From VRUE01 sp963819755 (lineage in GTDB: Bacteria > Actinomycetota > Thermoleophilia > Solirubrobacterales > 70-9), in the NCBI GenBank assembly GCA_963819755.1, contig CAWFXB010000002.1, forward strand, positions 1,302,001 through 1,366,000: DNA of 64,000 nucleotides, in the 5' to 3' direction. A program made the position numbers and the translations under genes. The notes beneath the pieces are model-generated. The model did no database searches and was not told the origin of the DNA. It saw only the letters and a program-made list of their open reading frames with translations. Within the stretch, counting starts at the first letter, position 1, and each line of letters starts with the position of its first letter. This document shows, piece by piece, positions 25,235-32,818 of the stretch.

Positions 25235-25654
25235 TCATGCGAGCTTGACGCCGCCGTCCGCGGTCACGGTCCAGTGCGGGTTGTGGGCGACCTCCCAGGG
25301 GTGTCCATCGAGGTCGATGAAGACCGCGCTGTAGCCGCCCCAGAAGGTCTCGGCCGGCTCGCGGCCGATTTGCGCGCCAGCGGCCCGCGCCTCCTCGGTC
25401 ACCGCATCGACCTCCGCGCGGGAGTCAAAGTTGACGGCAAGCGTCACGCCACCCCAACCGGGAGCGTCCTCGACCGCGCTGTCCTCCGCCAGGCGGGCCC
25501 GGTCCCAGAGCGCGACGACCATCTCGCCCGTCTGGAAGAAGACGACGTCGTCGCCGGGATTGGCGCCGGTCTTCCAGCCGAGCGCTTCGTAGAAGCGCCG
25601 CGCTCGCTCCAGGTCGGTGACGCCGAGGGTGATCACGTTGAGCCGCTGCTTCAT
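25235..25654 (-). CDS. VOC superfamily (glyoxalase/bleomycin resistance-like) protein
   Basis: This 139-residue single VOC module pair begins VITLGVTDLERARRFYEALGW and ends VFIDLDGHPWEVAHNPHW. The metal-ligand positions include the Glu of WEVAHNP. Such proteins are lyases, isomerases or binding proteins, and nothing points to a specific substrate. Its ATG overlaps the acetyltransferase stop (ATGA). It is the last gene of a four-gene coupled chain. Confidence 0.88.
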   Translation of the reverse strand: MKQRLNVITLGVTDLERARRFYEALGWKTGANPGDDVVFFQTGEMVVALWDRARLAEDSAVEDAPGWGGVTLAVNFDSRAEVDAVTEEARAAGAQIGREPAETFWGGYSAVFIDLDGHPWEVAHNPHWTVTADGGVKLA

Positions 25655-26445
25655 CGGCCCGCCTCGGGTGGCGTGGACATGAGCAGCTGGTAGCTGAAGA
25701 TCGTCTCGAATCCCATCCGTAGGTAGAGGCTCTCACCCATCGGCGAGGCCTGCAGCGAGGCGATCTCGGCGCCCATGTCGAAGCCGGCGTTGACGGCGGT
25801 TGCGGTCACCGTCCAACCCAGCCCGCGGCCGCGGGCGTCGTCGCTGGTGCCGACCCAGTAGATGCCTGCGACGCCGTAGCTGACGATCGTCATCGCGATG
25901 CCGGCGGGGCGGCCGTCGAGATCGGCGATGAAGGCCGCCGCGTTGCCGGCGCTGAGGCCGTCGTGGTTCTCGTAGAAGGCGAAGATCTCCGGCGGGAAGC
26001 CGATGCTCGCGTAGGCGCCGGTCGCGACTCGCCAGTAGTCGGCGGCGTCGCTTGCCGATTCGACCCGCCGCAGTTGGACGCCGGCGGGGGGAGGGTGCGC
26101 CTCCGCCCTGCGGTCGAGCACCATCTCCGGCATCGCGTAGACCTCTTTCAGACCGGCGGCTTTGGCGGCGTCGATCAGGTCGCGGTCCGCCGCGGCGCCG
26201 TCTCGCGCCCAGACGGCGAAGCCGCGCTCGCGGGGAGCGAAGAAGTCCTGCGCCCGCTCGAGCAGCTCGCCCGGGTCGAGCTCGTCATCGACGCGGAAGG
26301 CGGCGTTCGATATCACCGGATGGGGCGAGCGGCCGGCGCCGAAGACCCACCCGGAGCCGGCCTCGATCTTCGCTCCGGGGTCGAGTTCGAACAGCTGCCG
26401 CGAGCTGTCGATCAGGTTGAGGTGAGCATCTCGGTGGAGTATCAA
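25651..26445 (-). CDS. GNAT family N-acetyltransferase, two-domain
   Basis: The C-terminal half is a GNAT domain: AAFIADLDGRPAGIAMTIVS, the acetyl-CoA loop VGTSDDARGRGLGWTVT (R-G-R-G-L-G), and SLYLRMGFETIFSY. The N-terminal half (NAAFRVDDELDPGELLERAQ, GFAVWARDG) is the partner domain seen in many actinobacterial members. The acceptor is unknown. TTG 26445 overlaps the amidase stop as TTGA and gives 264 residues; no ATG or GTG is available near the beginning. Confidence 0.85.
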   Translation of the reverse strand: MILHRDAHLNLIDSSRQLFELDPGAKIEAGSGWVFGAGRSPHPVISNAAFRVDDELDPGELLERAQDFFAPRERGFAVWARDGAAADRDLIDAAKAAGLKEVYAMPEMVLDRRAEAHPPPAGVQLRRVESASDAADYWRVATGAYASIGFPPEIFAFYENHDGLSAGNAAAFIADLDGRPAGIAMTIVSYGVAGIYWVGTSDDARGRGLGWTVTATAVNAGFDMGAEIASLQASPMGESLYLRMGFETIFSYQLLMSTPPEAGR

Positions 26446-27116
26446 CAACCACCCATTCTGCTCAGCTTGCGCCGGTAGATCTGCATCGAGCCGTGGCTCC
26501 AGTCGCTGTGGGTCTGGTGGCGCAGGCTTGGGACGTCCTCGCGGTGGTAGGGCGAGCTGAGGCTCTCGGCGTGGCCGATCACGTTGCGCAGGCGGATGTG
26601 GAAGCGGCACTGGAGGTAGTGCGTCAGCTGCAGCGAGGCGCGCAGCTGGACGGGGTCTCCGAGCACTTCCGCATCGCTGAAGCCGGTGTGCTCGATCCCG
26701 ATCGCGGTCCAGTTGAGCCCGACGGTGTGCCGGCAGCGGGTCCTCAAGTTGACCAGCTGGAAGATGCGCCCGGAGGAGGAGACGACGAAGTGGGCGCAGA
26801 CGTTGGGCAGCTCGTGCAGCTCCGGATCGGGCACGTCCGGGGCGAAGGTGTTGTAGACGGCCGCGGCGGTGCTGGCTTCGGCGAAGTGCTCGACGATCAC
26901 ATGTGGATGTCGTAGCCGCCAGGTGTGTTCGCCGTAGTGGCGTTGCGAGTAGGCGGCCATCTGGCGCTTGCGCTTCGGCCCGAAGGGGATCAGCCAGCGG
27001 GTGATGTCGGGCCGCAGCTGTTGTGGCGAGCTGGCTCCGGCGAGCGGCCCCAGCGGCAGCGCGACCGCGCTCGCCAGGAGCGCCGATGCGACCAGGAGTC
27101 GAGCCCTGAAGTTCAG
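26442..27116 (-). CDS. N-acetylmuramoyl-L-alanine amidase (Amidase_2 type), secreted, probable CTG start
   Basis: The mature part is an Amidase_2/PGRP domain: NVCAHFVVSSSGRIFQLVNL, CRHTVGLNWTAIGIEHTG, LRNVIGHAESL and QTHSDWSHG, holding the His ligands of the zinc site. It should cut the amide between muramic acid and the peptide in peptidoglycan. No ATG, GTG or TTG lies in frame before the signal peptide. CTG 27116 overlaps the upstream stop (CTGA) and yields NFRARLLVASALLASAVAL, an ideal signal sequence. I annotate the CTG start (224 residues) on that basis. Confidence 0.82.
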   Translation of the reverse strand: MNFRARLLVASALLASAVALPLGPLAGASSPQQLRPDITRWLIPFGPKRKRQMAAYSQRHYGEHTWRLRHPHVIVEHFAEASTAAAVYNTFAPDVPDPELHELPNVCAHFVVSSSGRIFQLVNLRTRCRHTVGLNWTAIGIEHTGFSDAEVLGDPVQLRASLQLTHYLQCRFHIRLRNVIGHAESLSSPYHREDVPSLRHQTHSDWSHGSMQIYRRKLSRMGGC

Positions 27117-27565
27117 GAGCCGCCGCCAATTGCCCGCTGGCTCAAGGGGTCGCCGGCCGAGGCAAGGTACCGGTCGAGCGCCTTCGACTTCTGCGTGTCC
27201 TCGTAGACCTCGTACTCGCGCAGCTTGCCCCAGGAGATGCGCCCCCAGATCACGTAGCGGTTCTCGTAGACCCGCTCGCCCTCCGGGGAGTCGAGGTGGT
27301 CGCGCCCGCGAACGCAGATCGTCTGCTTCCAGGGGAAGCCCTTGAGCACGACCTCGTCGGGGGAGATCTTGAGGCCGGTGTCGGCGAACCGCTGCAGCCA
27401 AGGTTCCAGCTCGACCTTGCCGTTGAAGTCGCCTCCCCAGGAGCTGTCGCCGGGGAAGCGGAACCGAACGTCATCGGCATCGAGGCGCAACGTCGGCCCC
27501 AGGTCACCGGCGCTCGCCTTGGCCATGTTGCGAGCGATCATCTTCTTGGCCAGCCAGGACGGCAT
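27113..27565 (-). CDS. NTF2/SnoaL-like protein
   Basis: This ~150-residue protein is probably of the NTF2-like fold. Features are an N-terminal helix (MPSWLAKKMIARNMAKASAG), then LRLDADDVRFRFPGDSSW, LEPWLQRFADTGLKI and KLREYEVYEDTQKSKALDRY, the last being a typical C-terminal strand and helix. ATG 27565 is chosen over 27583 because AAGGAGG lies 5 bases upstream of it. Function unknown. It heads the coupled chain (this gene, amidase, acetyltransferase, VOC), but no common pathway is evident. Confidence 0.75.
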   Translation of the reverse strand: MPSWLAKKMIARNMAKASAGDLGPTLRLDADDVRFRFPGDSSWGGDFNGKVELEPWLQRFADTGLKISPDEVVLKGFPWKQTICVRGRDHLDSPEGERVYENRYVIWGRISWGKLREYEVYEDTQKSKALDRYLASAGDPLSQRAIGGGS

Positions 27566-27638
27566 CGTCGCCTCCTTTGCCATGGATAGGGGTTTGTTGG
27601 AACCTAGCGCGGTCGTGCACTCTTACCCCGGCTGCCAA

Positions 27639-27654
27639 CCGCTCTGTAGAGCGG
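27639..27654 (-). terminator. Hairpin downstream of tRNA-Ser(UGA)
   Basis: CCGCTC (27639-27644) and GAGCGG (27649-27654) form a 6-bp stem with a 4-nt loop, 17 bases past the tRNA 3' end on the minus strand. No clear U-run follows, so it may be a processing or termination structure. Confidence 0.5.
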
Positions 27655-27670
27655 GGTTTGGCTCTATGAA

Positions 27671-27759
27671 CGGAGGGGGTGGGATTCGAACCCACGAGAC
27701 GCCTTGCGACGCCTAACGGCTTTCAAGGCCGCCGCATTCAACCGCTCTGCCACCCCTCC
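27671..27759 (-). tRNA. tRNA-Ser (anticodon UGA)
   Basis: Read on the minus strand, the sequence folds as a class II tRNA. The acceptor stem is GGAGGGG/CCCCTCC, the D-loop area GGCAGAGCGGTTGAATG, the anticodon loop CTTGAAA (anticodon TGA), then a long variable arm (GTTAGGCGTCGCAAGGCGTC) and the T-arm GGGTTCGAATCCC. The discriminator is G and CCA is not encoded. 89 nt. Confidence 0.97.
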
Positions 27760-27848
27760 GGGTGCTCAGACGATGTGTCGATGCTAGCTGCAAATGTATG
27801 GACAGAAAGGCATGGAGTAAAAAGGTCTGGCAGTGATTGGATACAGGT

Positions 27849-29003
27849 ATGCGCCGGCTGCTCATCCTCGCCTCGACGATGGTCTTCTTCGACGTCGCCT
27901 TCTATGCGGCGATCGCTCCGCTGCTGCCGGACTACGCCAAGGAATTCGACCTGAGCAAGGCGGAAGCCGGGATCCTCGCCGCCTCCTACGCCGCTGGGAC
28001 GCTGCTCGCCTCGCTGCCCGCCGGGCTGGTGGCGACCTGGGCCGGACCGCGCCGTACGGTGATCGGCGGGCTGCTGCTGCTCGGCTGCTCCAGCCTCGTC
28101 TTCGGTCTCGCCCACGAGATCGTCCTGCTCGACGCGGCGCGCTTCGCCCAGGGGATATCCGGGGCGTTGATCTGGTCAGGGGCGCTGACCTGGCTGATCA
28201 CGACCGCCCCGCCCGAGCGCCGTGGCTCGATCATCGGCACGGCTCTGGGCACGGCGGTGGCGGGCGCCCTGGTCGGGCCGATCCTCGGGGCGGTCGCGGC
28301 TGAAATCGGGACCGCCGCCGTCTTCAGCGCGGTGCTGGGCATCGCCGTGGTGCTCGCTGCTCTCGCCGCACGACTGCCGGAAGCCGGCCCCCCCGAGCGC
28401 CAGCCGCTGCGCGAGGTGGGGGCGACGATTCTCACCCGTCCAATCCTCACGGCGACGGCTTTCGTAGCGGTCCCCTCGATGATGTTCGGCGCGGTGGAGG
28501 TGCTGGTGCCGTTGCGGATCGCCGAACTCGGCGGTGGACATGCGGCGATCGCCGGCGGCTTTATCGCCGGCGCCGCGCTCGAGGCCGGGCTGGCCCCGAT
28601 CGTCGGCCGCTACTCGGATCGCGCCGGTCGCCGCATCCCGTTCGTGATCGGGATCGGCATCTGCGCCTGCGCGATGGTGGGCATAGCCGCGGCGCAGGCG
28701 CTCGGCCCGGTGCTTGCCGCGCTGATCCTCGGCTCGCTTGGTGCCGGCATCTGCTTTGCCCCGGCGCTGACGACACTCTCGGAGACCGCCGACCTCAGCG
28801 GTCTGCATCAGGGCTTCGCGGCCGGCCTCTCCAACATGGCCTGGGCGGCCGGCCAGACGGCGGGAGCATTGCTGGGAGGGGGAGTGGCAAGCGCGGCCGG
28901 GTACGCCGCGCCGAGCCTGGCAATCGCCGCGCTCCTCCTCGTCACCTCTGCCTACGCCTACCGTTCCTTAGTGCCTCCCATGGTGCAGCCGGCCGCGAGC
29001 TAG
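27849..29003 (+). CDS. MFS transporter (12-TMS)
   Basis: This ~384-residue transporter has 12 hydrophobic segments. TM1 is ILASTMVFFDVAFYAAIAPL, followed by DYAKEFDLSKAEAG and the AGLVATWAGPRRTVIGG loop (motif A-like). The mid-protein VGRYSDRAGRRIPFVIG repeats motif A in the second half. It resembles small-molecule/drug exporters of the sugar-porter-free MFS types, and the substrate is unknown. ATG 27849 starts right at TM1. It is followed by the sugar-lactone oxidase gene after 22 bp. Confidence 0.88.
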   Translation: MRRLLILASTMVFFDVAFYAAIAPLLPDYAKEFDLSKAEAGILAASYAAGTLLASLPAGLVATWAGPRRTVIGGLLLLGCSSLVFGLAHEIVLLDAARFAQGISGALIWSGALTWLITTAPPERRGSIIGTALGTAVAGALVGPILGAVAAEIGTAAVFSAVLGIAVVLAALAARLPEAGPPERQPLREVGATILTRPILTATAFVAVPSMMFGAVEVLVPLRIAELGGGHAAIAGGFIAGAALEAGLAPIVGRYSDRAGRRIPFVIGIGICACAMVGIAAAQALGPVLAALILGSLGAGICFAPALTTLSETADLSGLHQGFAAGLSNMAWAAGQTAGALLGGGVASAAGYAAPSLAIAALLLVTSAYAYRSLVPPMVQPAAS

Positions 29004-29025
29004 ATAGACGGGCTAGCGTTACGCC

Positions 29026-30322
29026 GTGGCCGCCACCTGGCGCAACTGGACGGGGGATCAGCGATGCAGCCCGGCGGAGGTCGTCCGGCCGCGCAACCGC
29101 GACGAGCTGGTGGCCGCCGTCGTGGCCGCCGCGGGCGCTGGGCGAACGATCAGCGTGGCTGGGGCCGGCCATTCCTTCACCGAGGCGGCGCTGACCGACG
29201 GGACGATGGTCGACCTCGCCGCGCTGAACGGCATGATCGACGCCGACCCCGCCTCGGGCCTGGTCAAAGTCCGGGCGGGCACCGTGCTCGCCGATCTCAA
29301 CGAGGAGCTGCACCGGCTCGGCTTGGCGATGGAGAACCTTGGCGACATCGACCGCCAGACGATCGCCGGCGCGATCTCCACCGGCACCCACGGCACCGGG
29401 GCGAAGCTGCGCAACATCTCCGCTCAGGTCGAGGCGGTGGAGTTGGTTGGCCCCGATGGCAACGTGCGCGAGCTGGACGGCTCCGAGCCCGATCTCCTGC
29501 GCGCCGCTCGTGTGGGTGTCGGCGCCCTCGGCGCGATCTCGGCGATCACCCTGCGCTGCGTCCCCTCCTTCACCCTGCTTCGCGTCGATTCCCCACAGCC
29601 ACGCGAGCAGGTGCTCGACGACTTCGACCAGCGCGCCGAGGCCAACGACCACTTCGAGCTCTTCACCTTCCCCTACGCCGATTCGGCGCTGGTGCTGGAG
29701 CGCAACCGGGTCGGGGGGCCGCCGCGCCCGCGCGGGCGGGTCGCCTCCTATCTCAACGACATCGTGCTCGAAGAACTGGGCGCTGGAGGCGCTGTCGGCG
29801 GCCGGCCGCTGGGTCCCCAGGGCGATCCCCGGCCTCTCCCGCCTCGCTGCGGCGCTCGCCTCGGGTGGCAAGACCACCGACCGCAGCGACCGGGTCTTCG
29901 CCAGCGAGCGCCGCGTCCGCTTCACCGAGATGGAGTACGGCGTGCCGCGCGAGCACGGTCCGGAGGCGGCGCGGCGGGTGGTCGAGTGGGTGCGCGCGAA
30001 CCGCTACCCGGTCTTCTTCCCGATCGAGATGCGGGTGGCGGCCGGCGACGACGCCCTGCTCAGTCCCTCGCACGAACGCGATACCGCCTACATCGCCGTG
30101 CACCAGTACCGCGGGATGGAGTGGCGCCCCTACTTCGAGGCGGTCGAGGAGATCATGCGCGACTACGGCGGCCGCCCCCACTGGGGCAAGCGCCACTTCC
30201 AGACTGCGGAGACCTTGGCGCCGCTCTACCCGGGATGGGAGAAGTTCCAGGCCGCGCGCGACGAGCTCGATCCCGGCCGCGTGTTCGGCAACGAGTACGC
30301 GACCCGGGTCCTCGGCAGCTGA
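29026..30322 (+). pseudogene. D-arabinono-1,4-lactone oxidase-like FAD enzyme, frameshifted near 29772
   Basis: The first ~250 residues are a FAD-binding PCMH domain (ISVAGAGHSFTEAALTDGTM, the flavin-loop ISTGTHGTG, VGVGALGAISAITLRC). After SYLNDIVLE the frame changes. One base later the ALO C-terminal domain continues (NWALEALSAAGRW, PIEMRVAAGDD, HWGKRHFQTAETL) to the stop at 30322. Removing one g in 29771-29775 restores a ~430-residue enzyme. Members oxidise aldono-lactones. The convergent neighbour is a D-threonine-aldolase-type protein, a recurring pairing in actinobacteria. Mutation versus assembly error is undecided. Confidence 0.8.
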
Positions 30323-30368
30323 CCCGTCCTACATCGAACCCCTATTTGCGGCTCGATGTAGGACGGGT
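30322..30368. terminator. 16-bp perfect palindrome between convergent genes
   Basis: ACCCGTCCTACATCGA (30322-30337) pairs perfectly with 30353-30368 around a 15-nt loop (acccctatttgcggc). It fills the gap between the convergent lactone oxidase and aldolase genes, so it probably ends both transcripts. A close relative lies at 62589-62621 in the opposite orientation. Confidence 0.75.
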
Positions 30369-31580
30369 TCACAGGAACGTCTTGTCCTCGCCCCGGTAGG
30401 TGGGGACTATGTCGACGATTTCGTTCCCCTCGACCAGGTGGAGGACGTCGAAGCGCTCGCACAGCTCGCCCGCCTTGGCGTGGCGCAGGTAGGCACGATC
30501 GCCGATCGATAGCTGCGACGCAGCGGGGCCGAGCAGCGGGGTCTGCACCTCACCGGCGCCCTCCTCGGGGTCAAGCTGCAGGCCGGGCGGCAACCAGGGG
30601 GTCGGCAGCCGGGCCGGGTCGCCACTGCCGGACGCGAGGTAGCCGCCGCCGAGCGCGGTCGCCACACCTGGCGCCGGCTTGCGAACGATCGGCAGGGCGA
30701 AGCCGGCCGCAGGGGTCAGCGAGAAGCGGCTGTAGTGATCGAAGAGGGCGGGGGCGTAGAAGCCTGAGCCGGCGGTGACCTCGGTGACGAGATCCTCTGC
30801 GGCGGTCAGCTCGAGGCTGCCGGTCCCGCCGCCGTTGACGATCGGCAATGCAGCGAACTCCCGGATCGCGGCGACGATCGCGCCGCGTCGCTCGGCCAGC
30901 TCGGCGGCGGAGCGCCGCTGCATGAAGCGGATTCCGGCCCCACGCAGGCGCCTTCCCGGCGGCTGGTCGCCGACGCCGGCAATCTGGCCCTCGTAGGACA
31001 TCAGCGCGGCCAGAATCAGCTGTGGGCTACGGTCGATCTCCCGGGCCAGGTCGACCGCCTGTTCGACCGTGTGCACGGGCGAGCGCTTCGGGCCGACCTT
31101 GACCCTGCCGCCCATTGCCCACCAGCTCGCGTCGACGTCGATGCAGACTCTGACCGGGGCGGCGCCGGCCCCGAGCACCGACTCGATCGCGTCGAGGTGC
31201 TCGCTGCAGTCGACCATCACGATCGGCGCCCCCTCTGGGTTGGCGACCGAGCGCAGCGCCAGTTCGCCCAACGCCCCGGTGTCGGCGGTCGGATAGGCCA
31301 GCAGCAGGTCCTCGAACCCCTGCTCGGCAAGCCAGAGCGTCTCCGGCAGGGTGAAGGTCATCAGCCCGTCGAAGCCAGGGTCGCTGCGCAGGATGCGCTC
31401 GGTCAGCGCCCGGCAGCGCAGCGACTTGCTCGCCACCCGGATCGGCTTGCCCCCCGCCCGTCCCAGCATCTCCGCCGCGTTGGCCGCCATCGCGTCGAGG
31501 TCGACGAAGGCAAACGGCGCCTCGACCTCAGCGAAGATCTCCTCGTACTCCTCGTATGAGCGGCTGGGACGCGAAGACAC
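30369..31580 (-). CDS. Amino acid deaminase/aldolase (D-threonine aldolase/alanine racemase fold-type III)
   Basis: This 403-residue PLP enzyme has FAFVDLDAMAANAAEML and the lysine of the fold-type III motif (PIRVASKSLRC, residues ~44-55). The barrel continues with VCIDVDASWWAMGG, LPIVNGGGTGSLEL and TEVTAGSGFYAPALFDHY. The C-terminal domain has GDRAYLRHAKAGELCERFD, the metal-binding His/Cys area of D-threonine-aldolase-like proteins. It probably cleaves or deaminates a beta-hydroxy-D-amino acid. Its convergent neighbour is the ALO-type oxidase. Confidence 0.85.
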   Translation of the reverse strand: MSSRPSRSYEEYEEIFAEVEAPFAFVDLDAMAANAAEMLGRAGGKPIRVASKSLRCRALTERILRSDPGFDGLMTFTLPETLWLAEQGFEDLLLAYPTADTGALGELALRSVANPEGAPIVMVDCSEHLDAIESVLGAGAAPVRVCIDVDASWWAMGGRVKVGPKRSPVHTVEQAVDLAREIDRSPQLILAALMSYEGQIAGVGDQPPGRRLRGAGIRFMQRRSAAELAERRGAIVAAIREFAALPIVNGGGTGSLELTAAEDLVTEVTAGSGFYAPALFDHYSRFSLTPAAGFALPIVRKPAPGVATALGGGYLASGSGDPARLPTPWLPPGLQLDPEEGAGEVQTPLLGPAASQLSIGDRAYLRHAKAGELCERFDVLHLVEGNEIVDIVPTYRGEDKTFL

Positions 31581-31605
31581 GCGTCGAGACTAACCGCGTT
31601 GAAAG

Positions 31606-31639
31606 CGGACATGGCTCCAGAGAGATCGAACCATGTCCG
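31606..31639. repeat. Palindrome near the aldolase 5' end
   Basis: CGGACATGG (31606-31614) and CCATGTCCG (31631-31639) form 9-bp arms with a 16-nt loop, and outer GAAAG/CTTTC pairs extend the symmetry. It could be a regulatory site for the minus-strand aldolase gene or a dispersed palindrome. Confidence 0.5.
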
Positions 31640-31830
31640 AAATTCCTTTCGAAGTTGATCTAGCCGATACCCCGCCGCTCTACCAGCGGATTGCTGAGGA
31701 GGCCCAAGGGCCTGCACGACGACGGGATGAGCTTGGAGGCGGTGGGTCGAGCGCTTGGCGTCAGCGGCCAGACCGCCACGAAGGGATTAGGTGGCTTGAA
31801 TTCGGTCAAGCTCTCTCGACCGGTAGCCAT
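31633..31830 (+). pseudogene. Decayed helix-turn-helix gene fragment
   Basis: Reading across frames gives LYQRIAEEA, then KGLHDDGMSLEAVGRALGVS and GQTATKGL. This is a resolvase/transposase-style HTH domain such as those found in recombinase fragments. At least one extra base (near 31703) and another frame change (near 31785) break it. No long frame covers the domain, so I read it as a remnant. Together with the AT-richer sequence that follows, it marks a patch of old foreign DNA up to tRNA-Ser(GCU). Confidence 0.5.
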
Positions 31831-32035
31831 AAGGGTTTTCGGAGGCTTGTCAACACCCTAAATCCAGAGATCGGCAGATCTTTCTCCCCAAATTGCGGAC
31901 TTGAGACGTATCAATTTAGACTTTGGCACTCACCAAGGGAGAGTGCCAGTAGTATCAAAAGGGCTTCGGGGAGGGGAAGTGAGGCGGTCCACACGGAGCG
32001 GGCCGCTGGAAGGCAATTCAAAGCGAGAGGCAGCA

Positions 32036-32200
32036 ATGCATTTCAAAATTAAAACCGCCTCAGGCGGTTACAGGGCCTACATCATTGCCGCAAACGGCAA
32101 GACCCTGTTCTGGACCGAGGTATACGCCACCAAGAGCGCGGCACGACACGCGTGCGAATTGGTCAAGGCGGGCGCTGCGGCAGCGCCGATCTACGGGTAA
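32036..32200 (+). CDS. YegP/DUF1508 family small protein
   Basis: This 54-residue protein matches one DUF1508 repeat: FKIKTASGGYRAYIIAANGK, then TLFWTEVYATKSAARHACEL. In better-known relatives such as YegP two repeats occur, and the fold is a small alpha/beta sheet of unknown function. ATG 32036 has an AGAGG-type RBS about 7 bases upstream. It lies in the AT-richer patch next to tRNA-Ser(GCU) and overlaps the convergent zinc-protein gene by 10 bp. Confidence 0.75.
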   Translation: MHFKIKTASGGYRAYIIAANGKTLFWTEVYATKSAARHACELVKAGAAAAPIYG

Positions 32201-32397
32201 ATCTCACCCATCGGGATTACCTCCTCTGGTGGCTTCTCAGCCGCGAACTTGAGGAGGCAGTCCCAGCTGCAGAAGTGCGACGGACGGTCGGAGTCGTCCT
32301 CCACGGTGATGATCGACACCGGTGGACGATCTCCGGCCGTTTGCGCATGGTTCTCGCATTCGTGCCAGTCGCAGTGGTAAATACGTTCGATGCTCAT
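32191..32397 (-). CDS. Small Cys/His protein, likely zinc-binding, unknown function
   Basis: This 68-residue protein has CDWHECENHAQT near the N terminus and HFCSWDCLLKFAAE near the C terminus, i.e. four Cys plus His residues spaced as in a small zinc-knuckle. The SHFCSW-x-C part recalls MYM/TRASH-like fingers. Similar tiny proteins occur in actinobacterial genomes and their phages. No function can be given. The start ATG 32397 has a purine-rich AAAAGGAG-type RBS just upstream, which supports translation. Confidence 0.65.
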   Translation of the reverse strand: MSIERIYHCDWHECENHAQTAGDRPPVSIITVEDDSDRPSHFCSWDCLLKFAAEKPPEEVIPMGEIYP

Positions 32398-32683
32398 AGT
32401 TCTCCTTTTCGGCAGGGATAATCCGCTCCCTGCTCCAGATGCCCGGTCGCTTACCTTGGTTTCGTCTACGGGAGGGACGATTCAGGTTCAACGGAGACGG
32501 TCCCGAAGGACTCATCGACCGTTACTTCGACCGTAAGCAGCCCTGGTTGGCCAGACGTATAGGCCTGGCAGTAGAGTGATCAAATTCTTCGTAGGATGCT
32601 CCGAAGCTGCATGACGCTTCGTGCGCTTGTTGAGGCGCCCCTGGAGGAAGACTCCCCCAAAGGGTTCGAGCGCTTTGCGTAAG
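32398..32683. other. Intergenic region downstream of tRNA-Ser(GCU), no gene seen
   Basis: I find no coding region supported by composition or motif in these 286 bp, which lie between the zinc-protein start and the tRNA 3' end. I looked for a copy of the tRNA 3' sequence that would mark an integration site and did not find one. Confidence 0.5.
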
Positions 32684-32772
32684 CGGAGAGGGAGGGATTC
32701 GAACCCTCGAGAGAGCTTGCGCCCCCTACTCGCTTAGCAGGCGAGTGCCTTCAGCCACTCGGCCACCTCTCC
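32684..32772 (-). tRNA. tRNA-Ser (anticodon GCU)
   Basis: Read on the minus strand it has acceptor GGAGAGG/CCTCTCC, the D-arm region GGCCGAGTGGCTGAAGG, the anticodon loop CTGCTAA (anticodon GCT), a long class II variable arm (GTAGGGGGCGCAAGCTCTC) and the T-arm AGGGTTCGAATCCCT. Discriminator G; CCA not encoded. 89 nt. Confidence 0.97.
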
Positions 32773-32818
32773 GGGCCCGAAAACCATACCGCCGCCCTTG
32801 GGAGCCTGGCTCGGCAGC

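Noticed and set aside
31633..32052. A 139-residue gene next to the aldolase
   Set aside because: Only the first ~20 residues and pieces in other frames resemble an HTH protein; the rest is unlike any coding sequence, so I call it a remnant.
32400..32772. att duplication at tRNA-Ser(GCU)
   Set aside because: Only loose similarity to GGAGGGATTCGAACCC was found near 32471; no exact repeat of useful length.
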